From positions 1 to 62,270 of the forward strand of contig NZ_PYSV01000020.1 in assembly GCF_003028415.1 (NCBI RefSeq): a DNA stretch of 62,270 bases, written 5' to 3'. The translations under genes were made by a program, and so were the position numbers. The DNA comes from Deinococcus arcticus. GTDB lineage: Bacteria; Deinococcota; Deinococci; Deinococcales; Deinococcaceae. The notes beneath the pieces were generated by a model that ran no database searches, was not told the DNA's origin, and saw only the letters and a list, made by a program, of their open reading frames with translations. Numbering within the stretch: position 1 is the stretch's first letter; every line of letters begins with the position of its first letter. Shown piece after piece: positions 36,189-44,555 of the stretch.

Positions 36189-36896
36189 TCATGGGAGAGG
36201 GGCGGGCCGGTCGGCTGTGGGCTGAGGCTCACTCCCGGCCGCGACCGGTTGAGGAGTCAGCCAGAGGGCTAGAGGGAGAGCAGTGACCATGCCCAGCAGC
36301 ATGCCGATCTGCATCTGCGCGGTGAACACGACGTCCGTGATGGGCTGCATCAGGCTGTTGCCATGCAGGTACAGCATCCATCCCACCATGCCAACATCAA
36401 AGGCCAGCACCGTGAAGAAAGCCCCCAGGAACAACTTCACGAGCCCATGTGCACGCTCGCCCGAGGCTGCAGCCACCTCAAACATGAAGAGCATCAGTGT
36501 TGCGAGCACCAGAATGAACAGTGCCACTGCCCAGAGTGTTTCGCCGGCAATCGTCCAGCCGGCACCGAAGACAACCGGCACGCCGATCAGGTGCGCGACT
36601 GTTGAGGCAGCGGCTCCGGGCAAGAGGGCCAACAGGAGCCAGGTCACTCTGTTTCGTTGGGAACTGCCACCCTGAGCGCGCACGCGGCCCCAGCGGGCGT
36701 ACAACACCAGCGCGAGCGGCCCCAGGAAGAGTGCGCTGACAGGCCACACTGGCTTGAGTGCACGCACTTGCTGGGGGTGGCGCCGGCCATAGATCCCGTA
36801 GGCAAGAAGTCCCGCAGAGATCAAGCTGGTAACCAGGTACATCCAGGCTGCAGGAGTCCACCACGCCGGCATCATGCTCATCATGTCCATATCCAT
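36189..36896 (-). CDS. Membrane protein, DUF4396-like
   Basis: This 235-residue protein begins with a Met/Asp-rich stretch (MDMDMMSMM) that could bind metal, followed by about six helices (MYLVTSLISAGLLAYGIYG, VWPVSALFLGPLALVLYA, AVALFILVLATLMLFMFEVA). The general shape resembles DUF4396 membrane proteins found near copper genes, though the family match is by impression only. It precedes the TauE/cupredoxin gene by about 230 bases on the same strand. Function is unknown. Confidence 0.6.
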   Translation of the reverse strand: MDMDMMSMMPAWWTPAAWMYLVTSLISAGLLAYGIYGRRHPQQVRALKPVWPVSALFLGPLALVLYARWGRVRAQGGSSQRNRVTWLLLALLPGAAASTVAHLIGVPVVFGAGWTIAGETLWAVALFILVLATLMLFMFEVAAASGERAHGLVKLFLGAFFTVLAFDVGMVGWMLYLHGNSLMQPITDVVFTAQMQIGMLLGMVTALPLALWLTPQPVAAGSEPQPTADRPAPLP

Positions 36897-37239
36897 GTTG
36901 TGTTCCTCACCTTTCGTTTCTGAGTTGGCGTCAGTGCCGTTGACTGACGGGGAGACACGCCTAAGGTGTGCCTACCCGGGAAGACACTCACCTTGATGAG
37001 TCGCCACGCGCTTCTTGAAATGAACAGTACTGGCCACGTGTTCAACTTCGATAAAGGCAGCAGACTGCCCGTCGATGCTGTGGTGTACACGGGTCCTGCC
37101 CAGTGTGCGCCGCCAGGGTGGGCGCCTGTACACCTTGAGTCCGGCCGGACTCAAGGCAGAATCAGGTCGCTTCCGATGACCCAGTGAAGAGCCAAGTCTG
37201 GCCAACCCGAATTGAATTCGCTCGGGGATACTGTGAGGC
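36897..37239. other. Divergent region before the CopZ-like Fe-S chaperone
   Basis: No gene is supported in these 343 bases. They contain a perfect 24-bp palindrome (37133-37156), listed separately, and presumably the promoters of the flanking divergent genes. Confidence 0.55.
37133..37156. promoter_or_regulatory. Perfect 24-bp palindrome CCTTGAGTCCGG/CCGGACTCAAGG
   Basis: Twelve-base arms with no spacer lie about 85 bases upstream of the Fe-S chaperone gene. Similar copper-gene promoters carry regulator sites, but this palindrome could also be a transcription-stopping hairpin; no T-run follows (cagaatc). Regulator unknown. Confidence 0.45.
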
Positions 37240-37674
37240 ATGAATGCTCTGCTCCCCCCATGTCCTCTCAATGGAAAGTCGGGGAAGGTCGTCAAACTGA
37301 TTACCCTTAAAGCACTGCTGACGCCGCAGGCCCTGACCCGACTCACGCCAGTGGAGACGTACCACTTTTGCTCAGATCCAGAATGCCCGGTGGTCTATTA
37401 CAGCGTGTTGCACAGCTTTCGCATAGATGACATCAAAGTGCCGGTTTTCCAAAAAGACTCGGATTCTGAGGTGCCTGTTTGCTATTGTTTTGCGTATTCG
37501 CGCCGCGCCTTGGCGAGCAGTGTCAAGGAAGATGCAGGGCAGATTCCCAACGTGATCCGTGAACATATTCAGGCGAATCGGTGTGGCTGTGAGGTCAATA
37601 ATCCACAAGGTTCTTGCTGCTTGGGCAACGTGACACGATTGATCAACGCTGCTTGCGAAGTACAACACACGTGA
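37240..37674 (+). CDS. CopZ-like [2Fe-2S]/zinc metallochaperone
   Basis: This 144-residue protein contains ten or more cysteines: C-P-L-N-G near the start, FCSDPECPVVYY around residues 43-54, VCYCFAYSRR near 80, and RCGCEVNNPQGSCCLG near 113. This is the pattern of the N-terminal domain of Archaeoglobus CopZ, which holds a [2Fe-2S] cluster and a zinc ion and can reduce Cu(II) for delivery as Cu(I). Here the domain stands alone without the HMA part; the separate HMA protein at 34725 could complement it. Confidence 0.85.
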   Translation: MNALLPPCPLNGKSGKVVKLITLKALLTPQALTRLTPVETYHFCSDPECPVVYYSVLHSFRIDDIKVPVFQKDSDSEVPVCYCFAYSRRALASSVKEDAGQIPNVIREHIQANRCGCEVNNPQGSCCLGNVTRLINAACEVQHT

Positions 37675-37871
37675 GTTCTGCTTTTTCTCCTGCAACGTCA
37701 CCTTCATGATCAAAACCTGCGAACGCCTGCCGCGAAGATCGTTGACCCCACAGGCAAGCTGGCCAAATACAGGCCCTTCCCAAGGGAAGCCCTGGTGAGC
37801 CAGAGCAGCGGAACACGGGAGATGGGTCCACTCCCTCCAAAGACAGCGTGACCCCTCAAGAGCGGAAAGGA

Positions 37872-37904
37872 GCGGCAACTCGTGATCGAATCACGAGTTG
37901 CCGC
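37872..37904. terminator. Perfect 15-bp stem hairpin, probable bidirectional terminator
   Basis: GCGGCAACTCGTGAT (37872-37886) and its complement (37890-37904) form a perfect stem with a three-base loop. It separates the plus-strand Fe-S chaperone gene from the minus-strand genes to the right. T-rich bases follow on both sides, weakly. Confidence 0.65.
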
Positions 37905-37923
37905 TTCTTGGGCCCACTGCGAA

Positions 37924-38085
37924 TTAAGGAATGACGGGGAGAGACCGGTGGGCGGACGACCTTTCATGGTGCAGATGCTGCCGGTCTTCCCGCTGATCCC
38001 AGACGGTGACACCAGCCAGAATCAAGAGGGCTGTCATGAGCCCAAGGATGGCCCGTTGGTCGCGGGACTGGGTGTCGTGGCGCAT
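37924..38085 (-). CDS. Small single-helix membrane protein, unknown
   Basis: This 53-residue frame from ATG 38085 encodes a charged start (MRHDTQSRDQR), one helix (AILGLMTALLILAGVTVW) and a His/Arg-rich tail (QREDRQHLHHERSSAHR). The His cluster next to a CDF transporter gene 35 bases upstream could help metal binding. It ends before a strong hairpin, as the last gene of a run would. Too short for family assignment; it may not be real. Confidence 0.4.
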   Translation of the reverse strand: MRHDTQSRDQRAILGLMTALLILAGVTVWDQREDRQHLHHERSSAHRSLPVIP

Positions 38086-38119
38086 GTGAGTCGGCGGCCC
38101 GCCACGCCAGACCCTGGTT

Positions 38120-38749
38120 TCACGCCGAATTGGCATTTGACCGTTCACCTGCCTCCGCCGCTTCCGCCAGGATTTCGCGGCCACCGTTGGCTGCAATGCC
38201 CGCCACGATGACGCCCAGAATCAAGTCCGGCAGATTCGAGTCCAGCCACAGCACCAGTGCGCCGGACAACACAATCGCCAGATTCACGATGGAGTCATTG
38301 TTGGTAAAGATCGCTGACGCCTTGAAATTAACATCCTCGCCCTGGTGCCGCTTCAGCAGGTGCAGACAGACCAGATTGAGCGCCGCGTTCACCGCTGCCA
38401 TCGCCATCATCGCGGGGCCAATCGCGGCCTCACCCCCAAAGAACCGCCGCAGCACTTCGACAAGCAGAAGAACCGATAGACCAATCAGCAACCATCCGGA
38501 CAACCGGGCTGCACGCACCTTGATGGCCGGAGTCCGGCCCACGGCGTACAAGCTGACGCCGTACACCGACGCGTCGGCCAGATTATCGAGGGCCGCCCCA
38601 ATCACGGCGGTGGATGACGCCCAGACGCCCACCGTCACGCCCGCCAAGGACTGTCCAAGATTGATCAACAGCACCAGCCACAGGATCCGGCGGTCTGCGG
38701 CCTGACTCGCGTCGAGGTTGTGGCCTTCATCGTCTCGGTCTTCACTCAT
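38120..38749 (-). CDS. Cation diffusion facilitator-type transporter, short form
   Basis: This 209-residue protein has six helices of the CDF fold. The metal-site positions in helix 2 and helix 5 read AALDNLADASVYGVSLY and NNDSIVNLAIVLSGALV, close to the usual D-x-x-x-D pairs. The cytoplasmic C-terminal domain is absent, as in a group of short CDF-like proteins often found next to lspA on mobile metal islands. It overlaps the lspA gene by four bases (ATGA), so the two are co-translated. It should export Zn, Cd or a similar divalent ion by proton antiport. Confidence 0.82.
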   Translation of the reverse strand: MSEDRDDEGHNLDASQAADRRILWLVLLINLGQSLAGVTVGVWASSTAVIGAALDNLADASVYGVSLYAVGRTPAIKVRAARLSGWLLIGLSVLLLVEVLRRFFGGEAAIGPAMMAMAAVNAALNLVCLHLLKRHQGEDVNFKASAIFTNNDSIVNLAIVLSGALVLWLDSNLPDLILGVIVAGIAANGGREILAEAAEAGERSNANSA

Positions 38750-39297
38750 GCGTGGTCACCTCGTTCTGAAGCCGAGGCTGATGGGCTGCGCTTGGTCCGG
38801 AAGCTCAGCAACACGATCAGCAATACCCCCGACACCACCCACACGTCCGCGAGGTTGAAGATCGGGAAGTTGCCCTGTCCCATCAGGCGCGTGACGAACG
38901 AGAAGGTGTGGGACGACAGGGTGTCCACCACTTTTCCCAGACGCCAGCCGTCTAGGGCGTTGCTCAGGGCGCCGCTGGCCACGAGCGTCAGAGCCACGCC
39001 CATGAGTGGAGGCACGGGACGGCGCACGAGATACACGAGCAGCCCGGCCCCCACCACGAGGCGCAAGGCGGCCAGTGGCAGGGCCGCGCCAGAGAATAGG
39101 CTCCACGCAGCGCCCGTGTTGTACACCAGGCCCAGGCTCAGCACCCCTGGAATGAAATTCCGGAACTCACCCTCTGCAAAGGTCTGCACGGTCCAGAGCT
39201 TCAGTGCCTGATCCAGCAGGATGCACACCACTGCCCCGATCAGATACGCGGGCCAGTACGACCGGCGACCAACTAACCTTACCGCCACAGCGCCCAC
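38746..39297 (-). CDS. lspA: Lipoprotein signal peptidase (LspA), module A copy
   Basis: This 183-residue membrane aspartic protease has the family blocks LDQALKLWTVQTF, VYNTGAAWSLFSG, and the catalytic aspartates in GALSNALDGWRLGKVVD and FPIFNLADVWVV. It removes signal peptides from prolipoproteins after lipid attachment. The GTG start at 39297 overlaps the uppP stop by 19 bases. A second copy is at 52035-52571. Two lspA genes in metal clusters are far beyond housekeeping need. Homologues beside metal ATPases (PbrC in Cupriavidus) belong to lead resistance. Confidence 0.92.
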   Translation of the reverse strand: MGAVAVRLVGRRSYWPAYLIGAVVCILLDQALKLWTVQTFAEGEFRNFIPGVLSLGLVYNTGAAWSLFSGAALPLAALRLVVGAGLLVYLVRRPVPPLMGVALTLVASGALSNALDGWRLGKVVDTLSSHTFSFVTRLMGQGNFPIFNLADVWVVSGVLLIVLLSFRTKRSPSASASERGDHA

Positions 39298-40073
39298 CCC
39301 AGAATGGCGGTCCCCGCCAAAATGCGGTACACCGCAAAGCCCCGGAAGTCATGGCGCGAGACATAGCGCAGCAGCCAGCCGATGGCCAGCAGCGCTGTCA
39401 CAAACGACACCCCCAGTCCCACCAGCAGCGGAGCCACTTGTGTGCCGCCGAACGCGTCCCGTCCTTTCATCAGGGCGTACAGAGTCGCCAGGCCGAGTGT
39501 CGGAATCGAGAGATAGAAGGAAAAGGCGGTCGCCGTGGGCCGGTCAAGTCCAGTCAGCAGACCGCCGATGATGCTCGATGCACTCCGGGACACGCCCGGC
39601 ACCAGCGCGAGGCACTGAGCGCATCCCACCAGCAGCGCCTGACGGGGGCTCACCTGCGTCAAGGCGGTGGTCTGGGCGGGAAAGGTCCGGCCCTCTATCA
39701 CCCACAGGACGGCGCCGCCCACGATCAGCGAGATGGCCACTGTGATGGGAGAGAACAGATACCGCGTGATCACGTCACTGAACAGAAAGCCCAGCAGGGC
39801 CGCAGGGAGAAAAGCCAGGGCAATCCCCAACCAGAGCCGGCGCACGTCGGGACGCTGCGGCAACGCTCTCGCCTGACCCAGCAGGTCCCGGGCGTAATAC
39901 ACGATCACGGCGAGCACAGCCCCCAGCTGAATGACAATCTCGAAGGTGCCGCCTGTATCACGGACGTTCAGGAGATCAGCGGCGACGATGAGGTGGCCGG
40001 TGGAGGACACCGGCAGAAACTCGGTGATGCCCTCGACGAGACCCAGGACAGCAGCATTGACAGTGTTGTTCAA
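39279..40073 (-). CDS. uppP: Undecaprenyl-diphosphate phosphatase (UppP/BacA, PbrB-like)
   Basis: This 264-residue membrane phosphatase has both signature blocks: GLVEGITEFLPVSSTGHLI with the catalytic Glu pair, and LVPGVSRSASSIIGGLLTGL. It converts C55-PP to C55-P and releases phosphate outside the cytoplasm. In Cupriavidus metallidurans the related PbrB supplies phosphate that precipitates Pb(II) exported by PbrA. Here it lies between a CadC-like repressor gene (50-base gap) and lspA (overlap), in the same run as a Zn/Cd/Pb-type ATPase, so the lead-resistance reading is attractive. Confidence 0.92.
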   Translation of the reverse strand: MNNTVNAAVLGLVEGITEFLPVSSTGHLIVAADLLNVRDTGGTFEIVIQLGAVLAVIVYYARDLLGQARALPQRPDVRRLWLGIALAFLPAALLGFLFSDVITRYLFSPITVAISLIVGGAVLWVIEGRTFPAQTTALTQVSPRQALLVGCAQCLALVPGVSRSASSIIGGLLTGLDRPTATAFSFYLSIPTLGLATLYALMKGRDAFGGTQVAPLLVGLGVSFVTALLAIGWLLRYVSRHDFRGFAVYRILAGTAILGWALWR

Positions 40074-40123
40074 GAGAAAAGGTCCTTAGAGAGGGGGAAT
40101 GAGGAAGGCGGCGTCACGGGGAC

Positions 40124-40504
40124 TTACATGGCCTGAGCGTGCTCCGTCACGTCCGCGATCAGTCGCGTGACGTGGGGGCTCGCCAGTCGGTAGTAGGCGA
40201 TGCGGCCCACCTTCTTGAAGGTCACCAGCCTCAAAGCGCGCAGGTGACGCAACTGGTGGCTCATGGTGGATTCGTTGATGTCCGCGATGATCGCCAGATC
40301 ACACACGCACAACTCCTCCAGCGCGAGGGCCGAGAGGATGCGCAGGCGCGTGGGGTCTGAGATGACCTTCGTCAGGCTCGTGATCCGCTCAATCAGCGCG
40401 TCGTTCGGCAGTTGCGCTTCCACCCGCGCCACCGCGTCCGGGTGAACGCAGTGAATTTCGCAGTCGGCGGCGCGGTCGGCTTTCACGTCAGGCGTGGTCG
40501 TCAT
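40124..40504 (-). CDS. ArsR/SmtB-family repressor, CadC-like
   Basis: This 126-residue winged-helix protein has the CadC metal-sensor pattern: N-terminal Cys15 and Cys19 (CEIHCVHPDAV) and Cys66 and Cys68 in helix ELCVCDLA. In CadC these four thiolates bind Cd(II), Pb(II) or Bi(III) and release DNA. The recognition helix is ESTMSHQLRHLRAL. It overlaps the glutaredoxin gene by four bases. It probably controls the operon from the palindrome at 44517-44542. Confidence 0.9.
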   Translation of the reverse strand: MTTTPDVKADRAADCEIHCVHPDAVARVEAQLPNDALIERITSLTKVISDPTRLRILSALALEELCVCDLAIIADINESTMSHQLRHLRALRLVTFKKVGRIAYYRLASPHVTRLIADVTEHAQAM

Positions 40505-40761
40505 GCGTCATTGTCTCGCAGGGCGGTCTCCAGCAACGGGCGCTGATCGTCAAAGGTACCGAAAAAGGCCTGATCACCGATCAAGGTGACTGGGGCAATA
40601 CGGACGTTCGCTCTCGCCTGCATCTCCGCGAGGGCCGCCGAATCTTCACGGACGTTTTTCTCGGTATAGGGCACCTGACGTGCCGCCAGAAAGCGTTTAA
40701 TCGCTTCACAGGACGCACACCCCGGTACCGTGTAGACGGTGACGGTTTTCAGAGAGGTCAT
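40501..40761 (-). CDS. Glutaredoxin-like protein (CxxC)
   Basis: This 86-residue thioredoxin-fold protein has the redox motif GCASC (Cys15, Cys18), the cis-Pro segment IAPVTLIGD and the terminal FGTFDDQRP, like NrdH or NrdH-type glutaredoxins. It overlaps both the P450 gene and the repressor gene by four bases, so it is part of the tightly coupled operon. It may keep metal-binding thiols reduced. A homologue in module B (52568) lacks the second cysteine. Confidence 0.85.
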   Translation of the reverse strand: MTSLKTVTVYTVPGCASCEAIKRFLAARQVPYTEKNVREDSAALAEMQARANVRIAPVTLIGDQAFFGTFDDQRPLLETALRDNDA

Positions 40762-42122
40762 GACCTCTCCTTTCTCTCGTGCAGGCGCACGCGCAGGCCC
40801 CCCTTGGGGCGCAGGGTCAGGGAGGGGTCCGCCATCACCTGCTGCGGTTCAGACACCTCCACGTGAAAGCGCTGGGCGATAGTAGCCATCACCAGCGCCG
40901 CTTCCATCAGGGCGAAGTTGTTCCCAATGCACAGGCGCGGCCCGCCACCAAACGGGAAGTACGCATACCGGGGGAGCTGCGCCTCGAATTCAGGCGTCCA
41001 GCGCTCAGGCTGGAAGGCCAGCGGCTCCGGGTAGAACCCCGCATCTCGGTGCATGACCCACGGGCTGATCCCGACTTCTGCTCCCGCCGGGACCAGGACG
41101 TCATCGCAGCGCCAGTCAGCCTGCGGCTCGCGGGACAGCCACCAGACTGGTGGGTAAAGCCGCAGCACTTCTTTGACGATCTGGCCCGTGTAGGGGAGGC
41201 GCGGCAGGTCCTGGACCGTGGGGAGTCGGTTGCCCAGCACGCCGCGCACTTCCGCGTGCAACTTCGCTTCCACCTCAGGGTGCTGACTCAGGAGAAAGAA
41301 GCTCCAGGTGAGCGCATTGGCTGTGGTTTCATGGCCCGCCAGGAACAGCGTGACCAGTTCGTCGCGCAGTTGCGCGTCGGTCATCCCGGAGCCATCCTCG
41401 TCGCGGGCGTCCAGGAACATCGAGAGCAGATCACCGTGATCGCGACCTTCAGCGCGCCGCTCGGCCACCAGCGCGAGGATGAGTGTGTCGAGTTCCTGCA
41501 CAGCCTTGCGCAGGCGCCCCTCACCCGGCACAGGCAGGTGAATGGGCAAGCGCTCCATGAGGGCCCGTACGGCACTCGTCATCTGATGGGAGTATTCGTC
41601 GAGCACCGTGTTCACCGCTCGGCTGACGTTCTGCGCGCGCGGATCACCATGCAGATCGACATCAAACACCGTCTGCGTGATGATCTCCATGGTGAGGTGC
41701 ATCATCGCCTCACTCAGGTTCAGATCCTGTCCGTCCTGCCAGCCCTGCAACTGACGGTCGGCGAAGCGCACCATGGTCTCGCCGTACGACGCGATGCGGG
41801 CACGGTGAAAAGCCGGCTGGGCCAGCCGGCGCTGACGCAACCAGAACTCCCCTTCACTTGTCACCAGCCCATTCCCCAGGACCAGGCGCATGAGGGGGTG
41901 GCGCTGGTACCCCTTTTGGAAGGTGCGACCCGTGTTCACCAGTACCTCCTCGACCTGGGCCGGATCGGTGACGATATAGGTGTCACGTGCCGACTCGATA
42001 CGGATTTTCACGCCGCAGCCGTACTGCTGAGTGACGCGGTCGAGGAAACCCAGGGGATCACGGCCGAAGTCGAGGAGGTTGCCGAGCACAGGCAAGGGCG
42101 GAGGACCGGCAAGTGTGGGCAT
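40758..42122 (-). CDS. Cytochrome P450
   Basis: This 454-residue protein starts at ATG 42122 (AGGAGATC upstream) and has all P450 hallmarks: I-helix FLAGHETTANALTW, K-helix ExxR in VKEVLRLYPP, the PERF-like FQPERWTPEF, and heme-binding loop FPFGGGPRLCIGNNFAL with the thiolate Cys. It hydroxylates an unknown, probably lipid-like substrate and needs redox partners not encoded in the window. Its place inside a metal-ATPase operon, 11 bases after the ATPase stop and overlapping a glutaredoxin gene, is unusual. No membrane anchor is present. Confidence 0.93.
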   Translation of the reverse strand: MPTLAGPPPLPVLGNLLDFGRDPLGFLDRVTQQYGCGVKIRIESARDTYIVTDPAQVEEVLVNTGRTFQKGYQRHPLMRLVLGNGLVTSEGEFWLRQRRLAQPAFHRARIASYGETMVRFADRQLQGWQDGQDLNLSEAMMHLTMEIITQTVFDVDLHGDPRAQNVSRAVNTVLDEYSHQMTSAVRALMERLPIHLPVPGEGRLRKAVQELDTLILALVAERRAEGRDHGDLLSMFLDARDEDGSGMTDAQLRDELVTLFLAGHETTANALTWSFFLLSQHPEVEAKLHAEVRGVLGNRLPTVQDLPRLPYTGQIVKEVLRLYPPVWWLSREPQADWRCDDVLVPAGAEVGISPWVMHRDAGFYPEPLAFQPERWTPEFEAQLPRYAYFPFGGGPRLCIGNNFALMEAALVMATIAQRFHVEVSEPQQVMADPSLTLRPKGGLRVRLHERKERS

Positions 42123-42133
42123 AGGATCTCCTT

Positions 42134-44509
42134 TCAGCTGGGACGGAAGCGCAGCAGGCGCAGGGCGTTGGCAGTCACGAGGACGGTTGCACCGGTGTCG
42201 CTGAGGATGGCGGGCCACAGTCCCGTGATGCCGAGCAGGGTGGTCACCAAGAAGATGGCCTTGAGGCCTAAGGCGAACGTGACGTTCTGGCGGATGTTGG
42301 TCATGACCGCACGGGAGAGCTGCACGAGGTCACTCACGCCCATGACACTGTGGCGCAGCAGGGCAGCATCCGCTGTTTCTAGTGCCACGTCGGTTCCGCC
42401 GCCCATGGCGATGCCCACATCGCTCTGAGCGAGGGCAGGTGCGTCGTTGATGCCGTCCCCGACCATGGCGACCTTGCCGCTTCTCTTGAGTTCCGCGATG
42501 CGCCGGAGTTTGTCTTCCGGCATCAGTTCTGCTTCGACGTCCAGTCCAAGGTCACCCGCGATCGCGTGGCCCGTGCGGGCGTTGTCGCCGGTCAGCATGA
42601 CCGAGCGCACGCCCAGAGCGGTGAGTTTCGCGATGGCGGCCTTGGCATGCGCACGGGGCTCGTCACGAATCGCCAGGAGACCCAGGGGCGCCGCACCGTC
42701 GAGCAGCACCACGACCGTTTTGCCCTGATGTTCCAACACTTCGATGCGCCCGAGCACGTCCGGCGCCACCGGCGCCAACTCCTGCGCGTACCGGGGAGAG
42801 CCGACGGCCAGCGTGCGGCCACCCACCGTCGCCGTCACGGCTTTGCCGGGAATGGCGCGGGCATTCTCGGCGGTGAGGATGGTCTGCCCTTTTGCCCGGT
42901 CCAGGATGGCTTTGGCCAGGGGGTGGGCGCTGCCGGTTTCCACGGCGGCGGCCAGGGTGACCACGTCCTGTTCTGAAGCACTCAGGGGAATGACGTCCGT
43001 GACCTGAGGCTTGTTCTCGGTGAGGGTGCCAGTCTTATCAAACGCAATGGTGTTCACGCTGCCGATGGTTTCGAGCGCGGCGCCGCCCTTGATCAGTAGG
43101 CCCTGCCGGGCGCCGGCACTGATGCCGCTCGTGACGGCGGCGGGCACGCTGAGCACCAGGGCGCAGGGGCAGGCGATCAGGAGAAGTGCCACACCTTTGT
43201 AGATCCATTCATTCCAGTCCTGTCCGAACAACAGGGGCGGAATGACAGCGAACAGGAAGGCCACGGCCATGGCTGCCGGGGTGTACCAGCGGGAAAAGCG
43301 GTCGAGGAAGCGGGCGGTGGGTGCTTTGCTGCTTTCAGCTTCCTCGACCAGATGGATGATGCGGGCGATCGTGTTGTCCGACGCGCCCCTGTCCACCCGC
43401 ACGGTGAGCACCCCGTCCGTGTTGATGCTGCCGGCGTAGACCTGGTCTCCCGTGCTCTTGTGGACGGGGACGCTTTCACCAGTCACAGGGCTGTCGTCCA
43501 GGTTGGAGTTGCCTTCCGTGATGGTGCCGTCAGCGGGGACGCGGCCCCCGGGCTGCACCCGGACGAGTTGACCCACCTGCAGTGATTCGACGGGGACTTC
43601 CTGGGTCTGGGTGCCGCTCAGAAGCAGGGCGGTTTTGGGGGCCAGCGCGGCCAGGGCCTGAATGCCGGCCCGGGCGCGGCCGGCGGCGACGTTCTCCAGC
43701 AGTTCGCCAATCGCGAACAGGAAGACCACGAGCGCGCCTTCAGCGGCTTCCCCAATGGCGACGGCACCGATGGCGGCCACGCTGATCAGGGTATTGATGG
43801 TGAAGGGCTCGCCGAGACGGGTACTGGCGACGGCTTTGAGCAGCAGGGGCCAGACGCCGATCAGGGTGGCGGCCGCGTACGCGTAGAAAGCAAAGGATGG
43901 CGCGACCAGACTCAGCACGAAGGCCAGGGCGAAGAGGGCGCCCGTGAGCAGGACATTGCGGCCCTTGCTCGTCTGGTGCCAGGGGAGTTCGACGCGGGCG
44001 GGTCGGGGAGCGGAGGGCGTGCCAGGGGTGGCCTGAGCATCCTCCTGGAGGTCTGGTGGGTACCCGATGGAGCGTAGGGTCTGTTCGAGTTGGGCGCGGG
44101 ACGTCTTGGTCTCGTCGAGCGTGAGACTCAGCGTCTGCGTGGTGAAACTGACTTTGGGCTCTCCGGCACCGGGCAGGCGGCTAACCACGCCCTGCACTTT
44201 GTTGGCGCAGTCGGCACAGTCCATGTTATTGACGAAGTAACGAAGCGTCTGGGCAGCGGGAGCTGCGGGAGCGTTCTCCAGGACGGGTGGGTAGCCCAGG
44301 GACCGGAGGGTGTGCTCCAGTTTCTCGCGGGGCAGTTGCGTTTCGTCCAGAGTCAGGCTCAGGGTCTGGGTGGTGAAGTTGACACGGGGGTCACCGACGC
44401 CGGGCAGACGCGTGAGGGCACTTTGCACAGTGCGGGCGCAGTCGGCGCAGTCCATGCGCTCCACGAAGTAGCGCAGTGGCGTGCCTGGGGTGGAGGGGGA
44501 GGCGGTCAT
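42134..44509 (-). CDS. Zn/Cd/Pb-type P1B-ATPase with two HMA domains
   Basis: This 791-residue ATPase has two N-terminal HMA domains with DCADC sites (residues about 20 and 95). P1B features follow: ACPCALVLSVPAAVTSGISA in the membrane, the phosphorylated Asp in AFDKTGTLTENK, the SAHPLAKAI block, and GDGINDAPALAQSDVGIAMG. CPCALV(L/I)S rather than CPCALGLAT points to Zn, Cd or Pb rather than Cu. It exports the ion from the cytoplasm with ATP. It is the first gene of a seven-gene run, and its start codon is eight bases from the operator palindrome, so the mRNA is nearly leaderless. Confidence 0.94.
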   Translation of the reverse strand: MTASPSTPGTPLRYFVERMDCADCARTVQSALTRLPGVGDPRVNFTTQTLSLTLDETQLPREKLEHTLRSLGYPPVLENAPAAPAAQTLRYFVNNMDCADCANKVQGVVSRLPGAGEPKVSFTTQTLSLTLDETKTSRAQLEQTLRSIGYPPDLQEDAQATPGTPSAPRPARVELPWHQTSKGRNVLLTGALFALAFVLSLVAPSFAFYAYAAATLIGVWPLLLKAVASTRLGEPFTINTLISVAAIGAVAIGEAAEGALVVFLFAIGELLENVAAGRARAGIQALAALAPKTALLLSGTQTQEVPVESLQVGQLVRVQPGGRVPADGTITEGNSNLDDSPVTGESVPVHKSTGDQVYAGSINTDGVLTVRVDRGASDNTIARIIHLVEEAESSKAPTARFLDRFSRWYTPAAMAVAFLFAVIPPLLFGQDWNEWIYKGVALLLIACPCALVLSVPAAVTSGISAGARQGLLIKGGAALETIGSVNTIAFDKTGTLTENKPQVTDVIPLSASEQDVVTLAAAVETGSAHPLAKAILDRAKGQTILTAENARAIPGKAVTATVGGRTLAVGSPRYAQELAPVAPDVLGRIEVLEHQGKTVVVLLDGAAPLGLLAIRDEPRAHAKAAIAKLTALGVRSVMLTGDNARTGHAIAGDLGLDVEAELMPEDKLRRIAELKRSGKVAMVGDGINDAPALAQSDVGIAMGGGTDVALETADAALLRHSVMGVSDLVQLSRAVMTNIRQNVTFALGLKAIFLVTTLLGITGLWPAILSDTGATVLVTANALRLLRFRPS

Positions 44510-44516
44510 GCCTTAC

Positions 44517-44542
44517 GATATCTGTATGAGTGTACAGATATC
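44517..44542. promoter_or_regulatory. Palindromic operator between the ATPase and lnt genes
   Basis: GATATCTGTA (44517-44526) and TACAGATATC (44533-44542) are perfect arms around TGAGTG. The palindrome lies between the divergent ATPase (start 44509) and Lnt (start 44556) genes and fits ArsR/SmtB-type dyads. A TTGATA element overlaps its right arm for the ATPase direction. The CadC-like repressor at 40124 is the obvious candidate to bind it. Confidence 0.75.
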
Positions 44543-44555
44543 AAGTGCAGCGAAG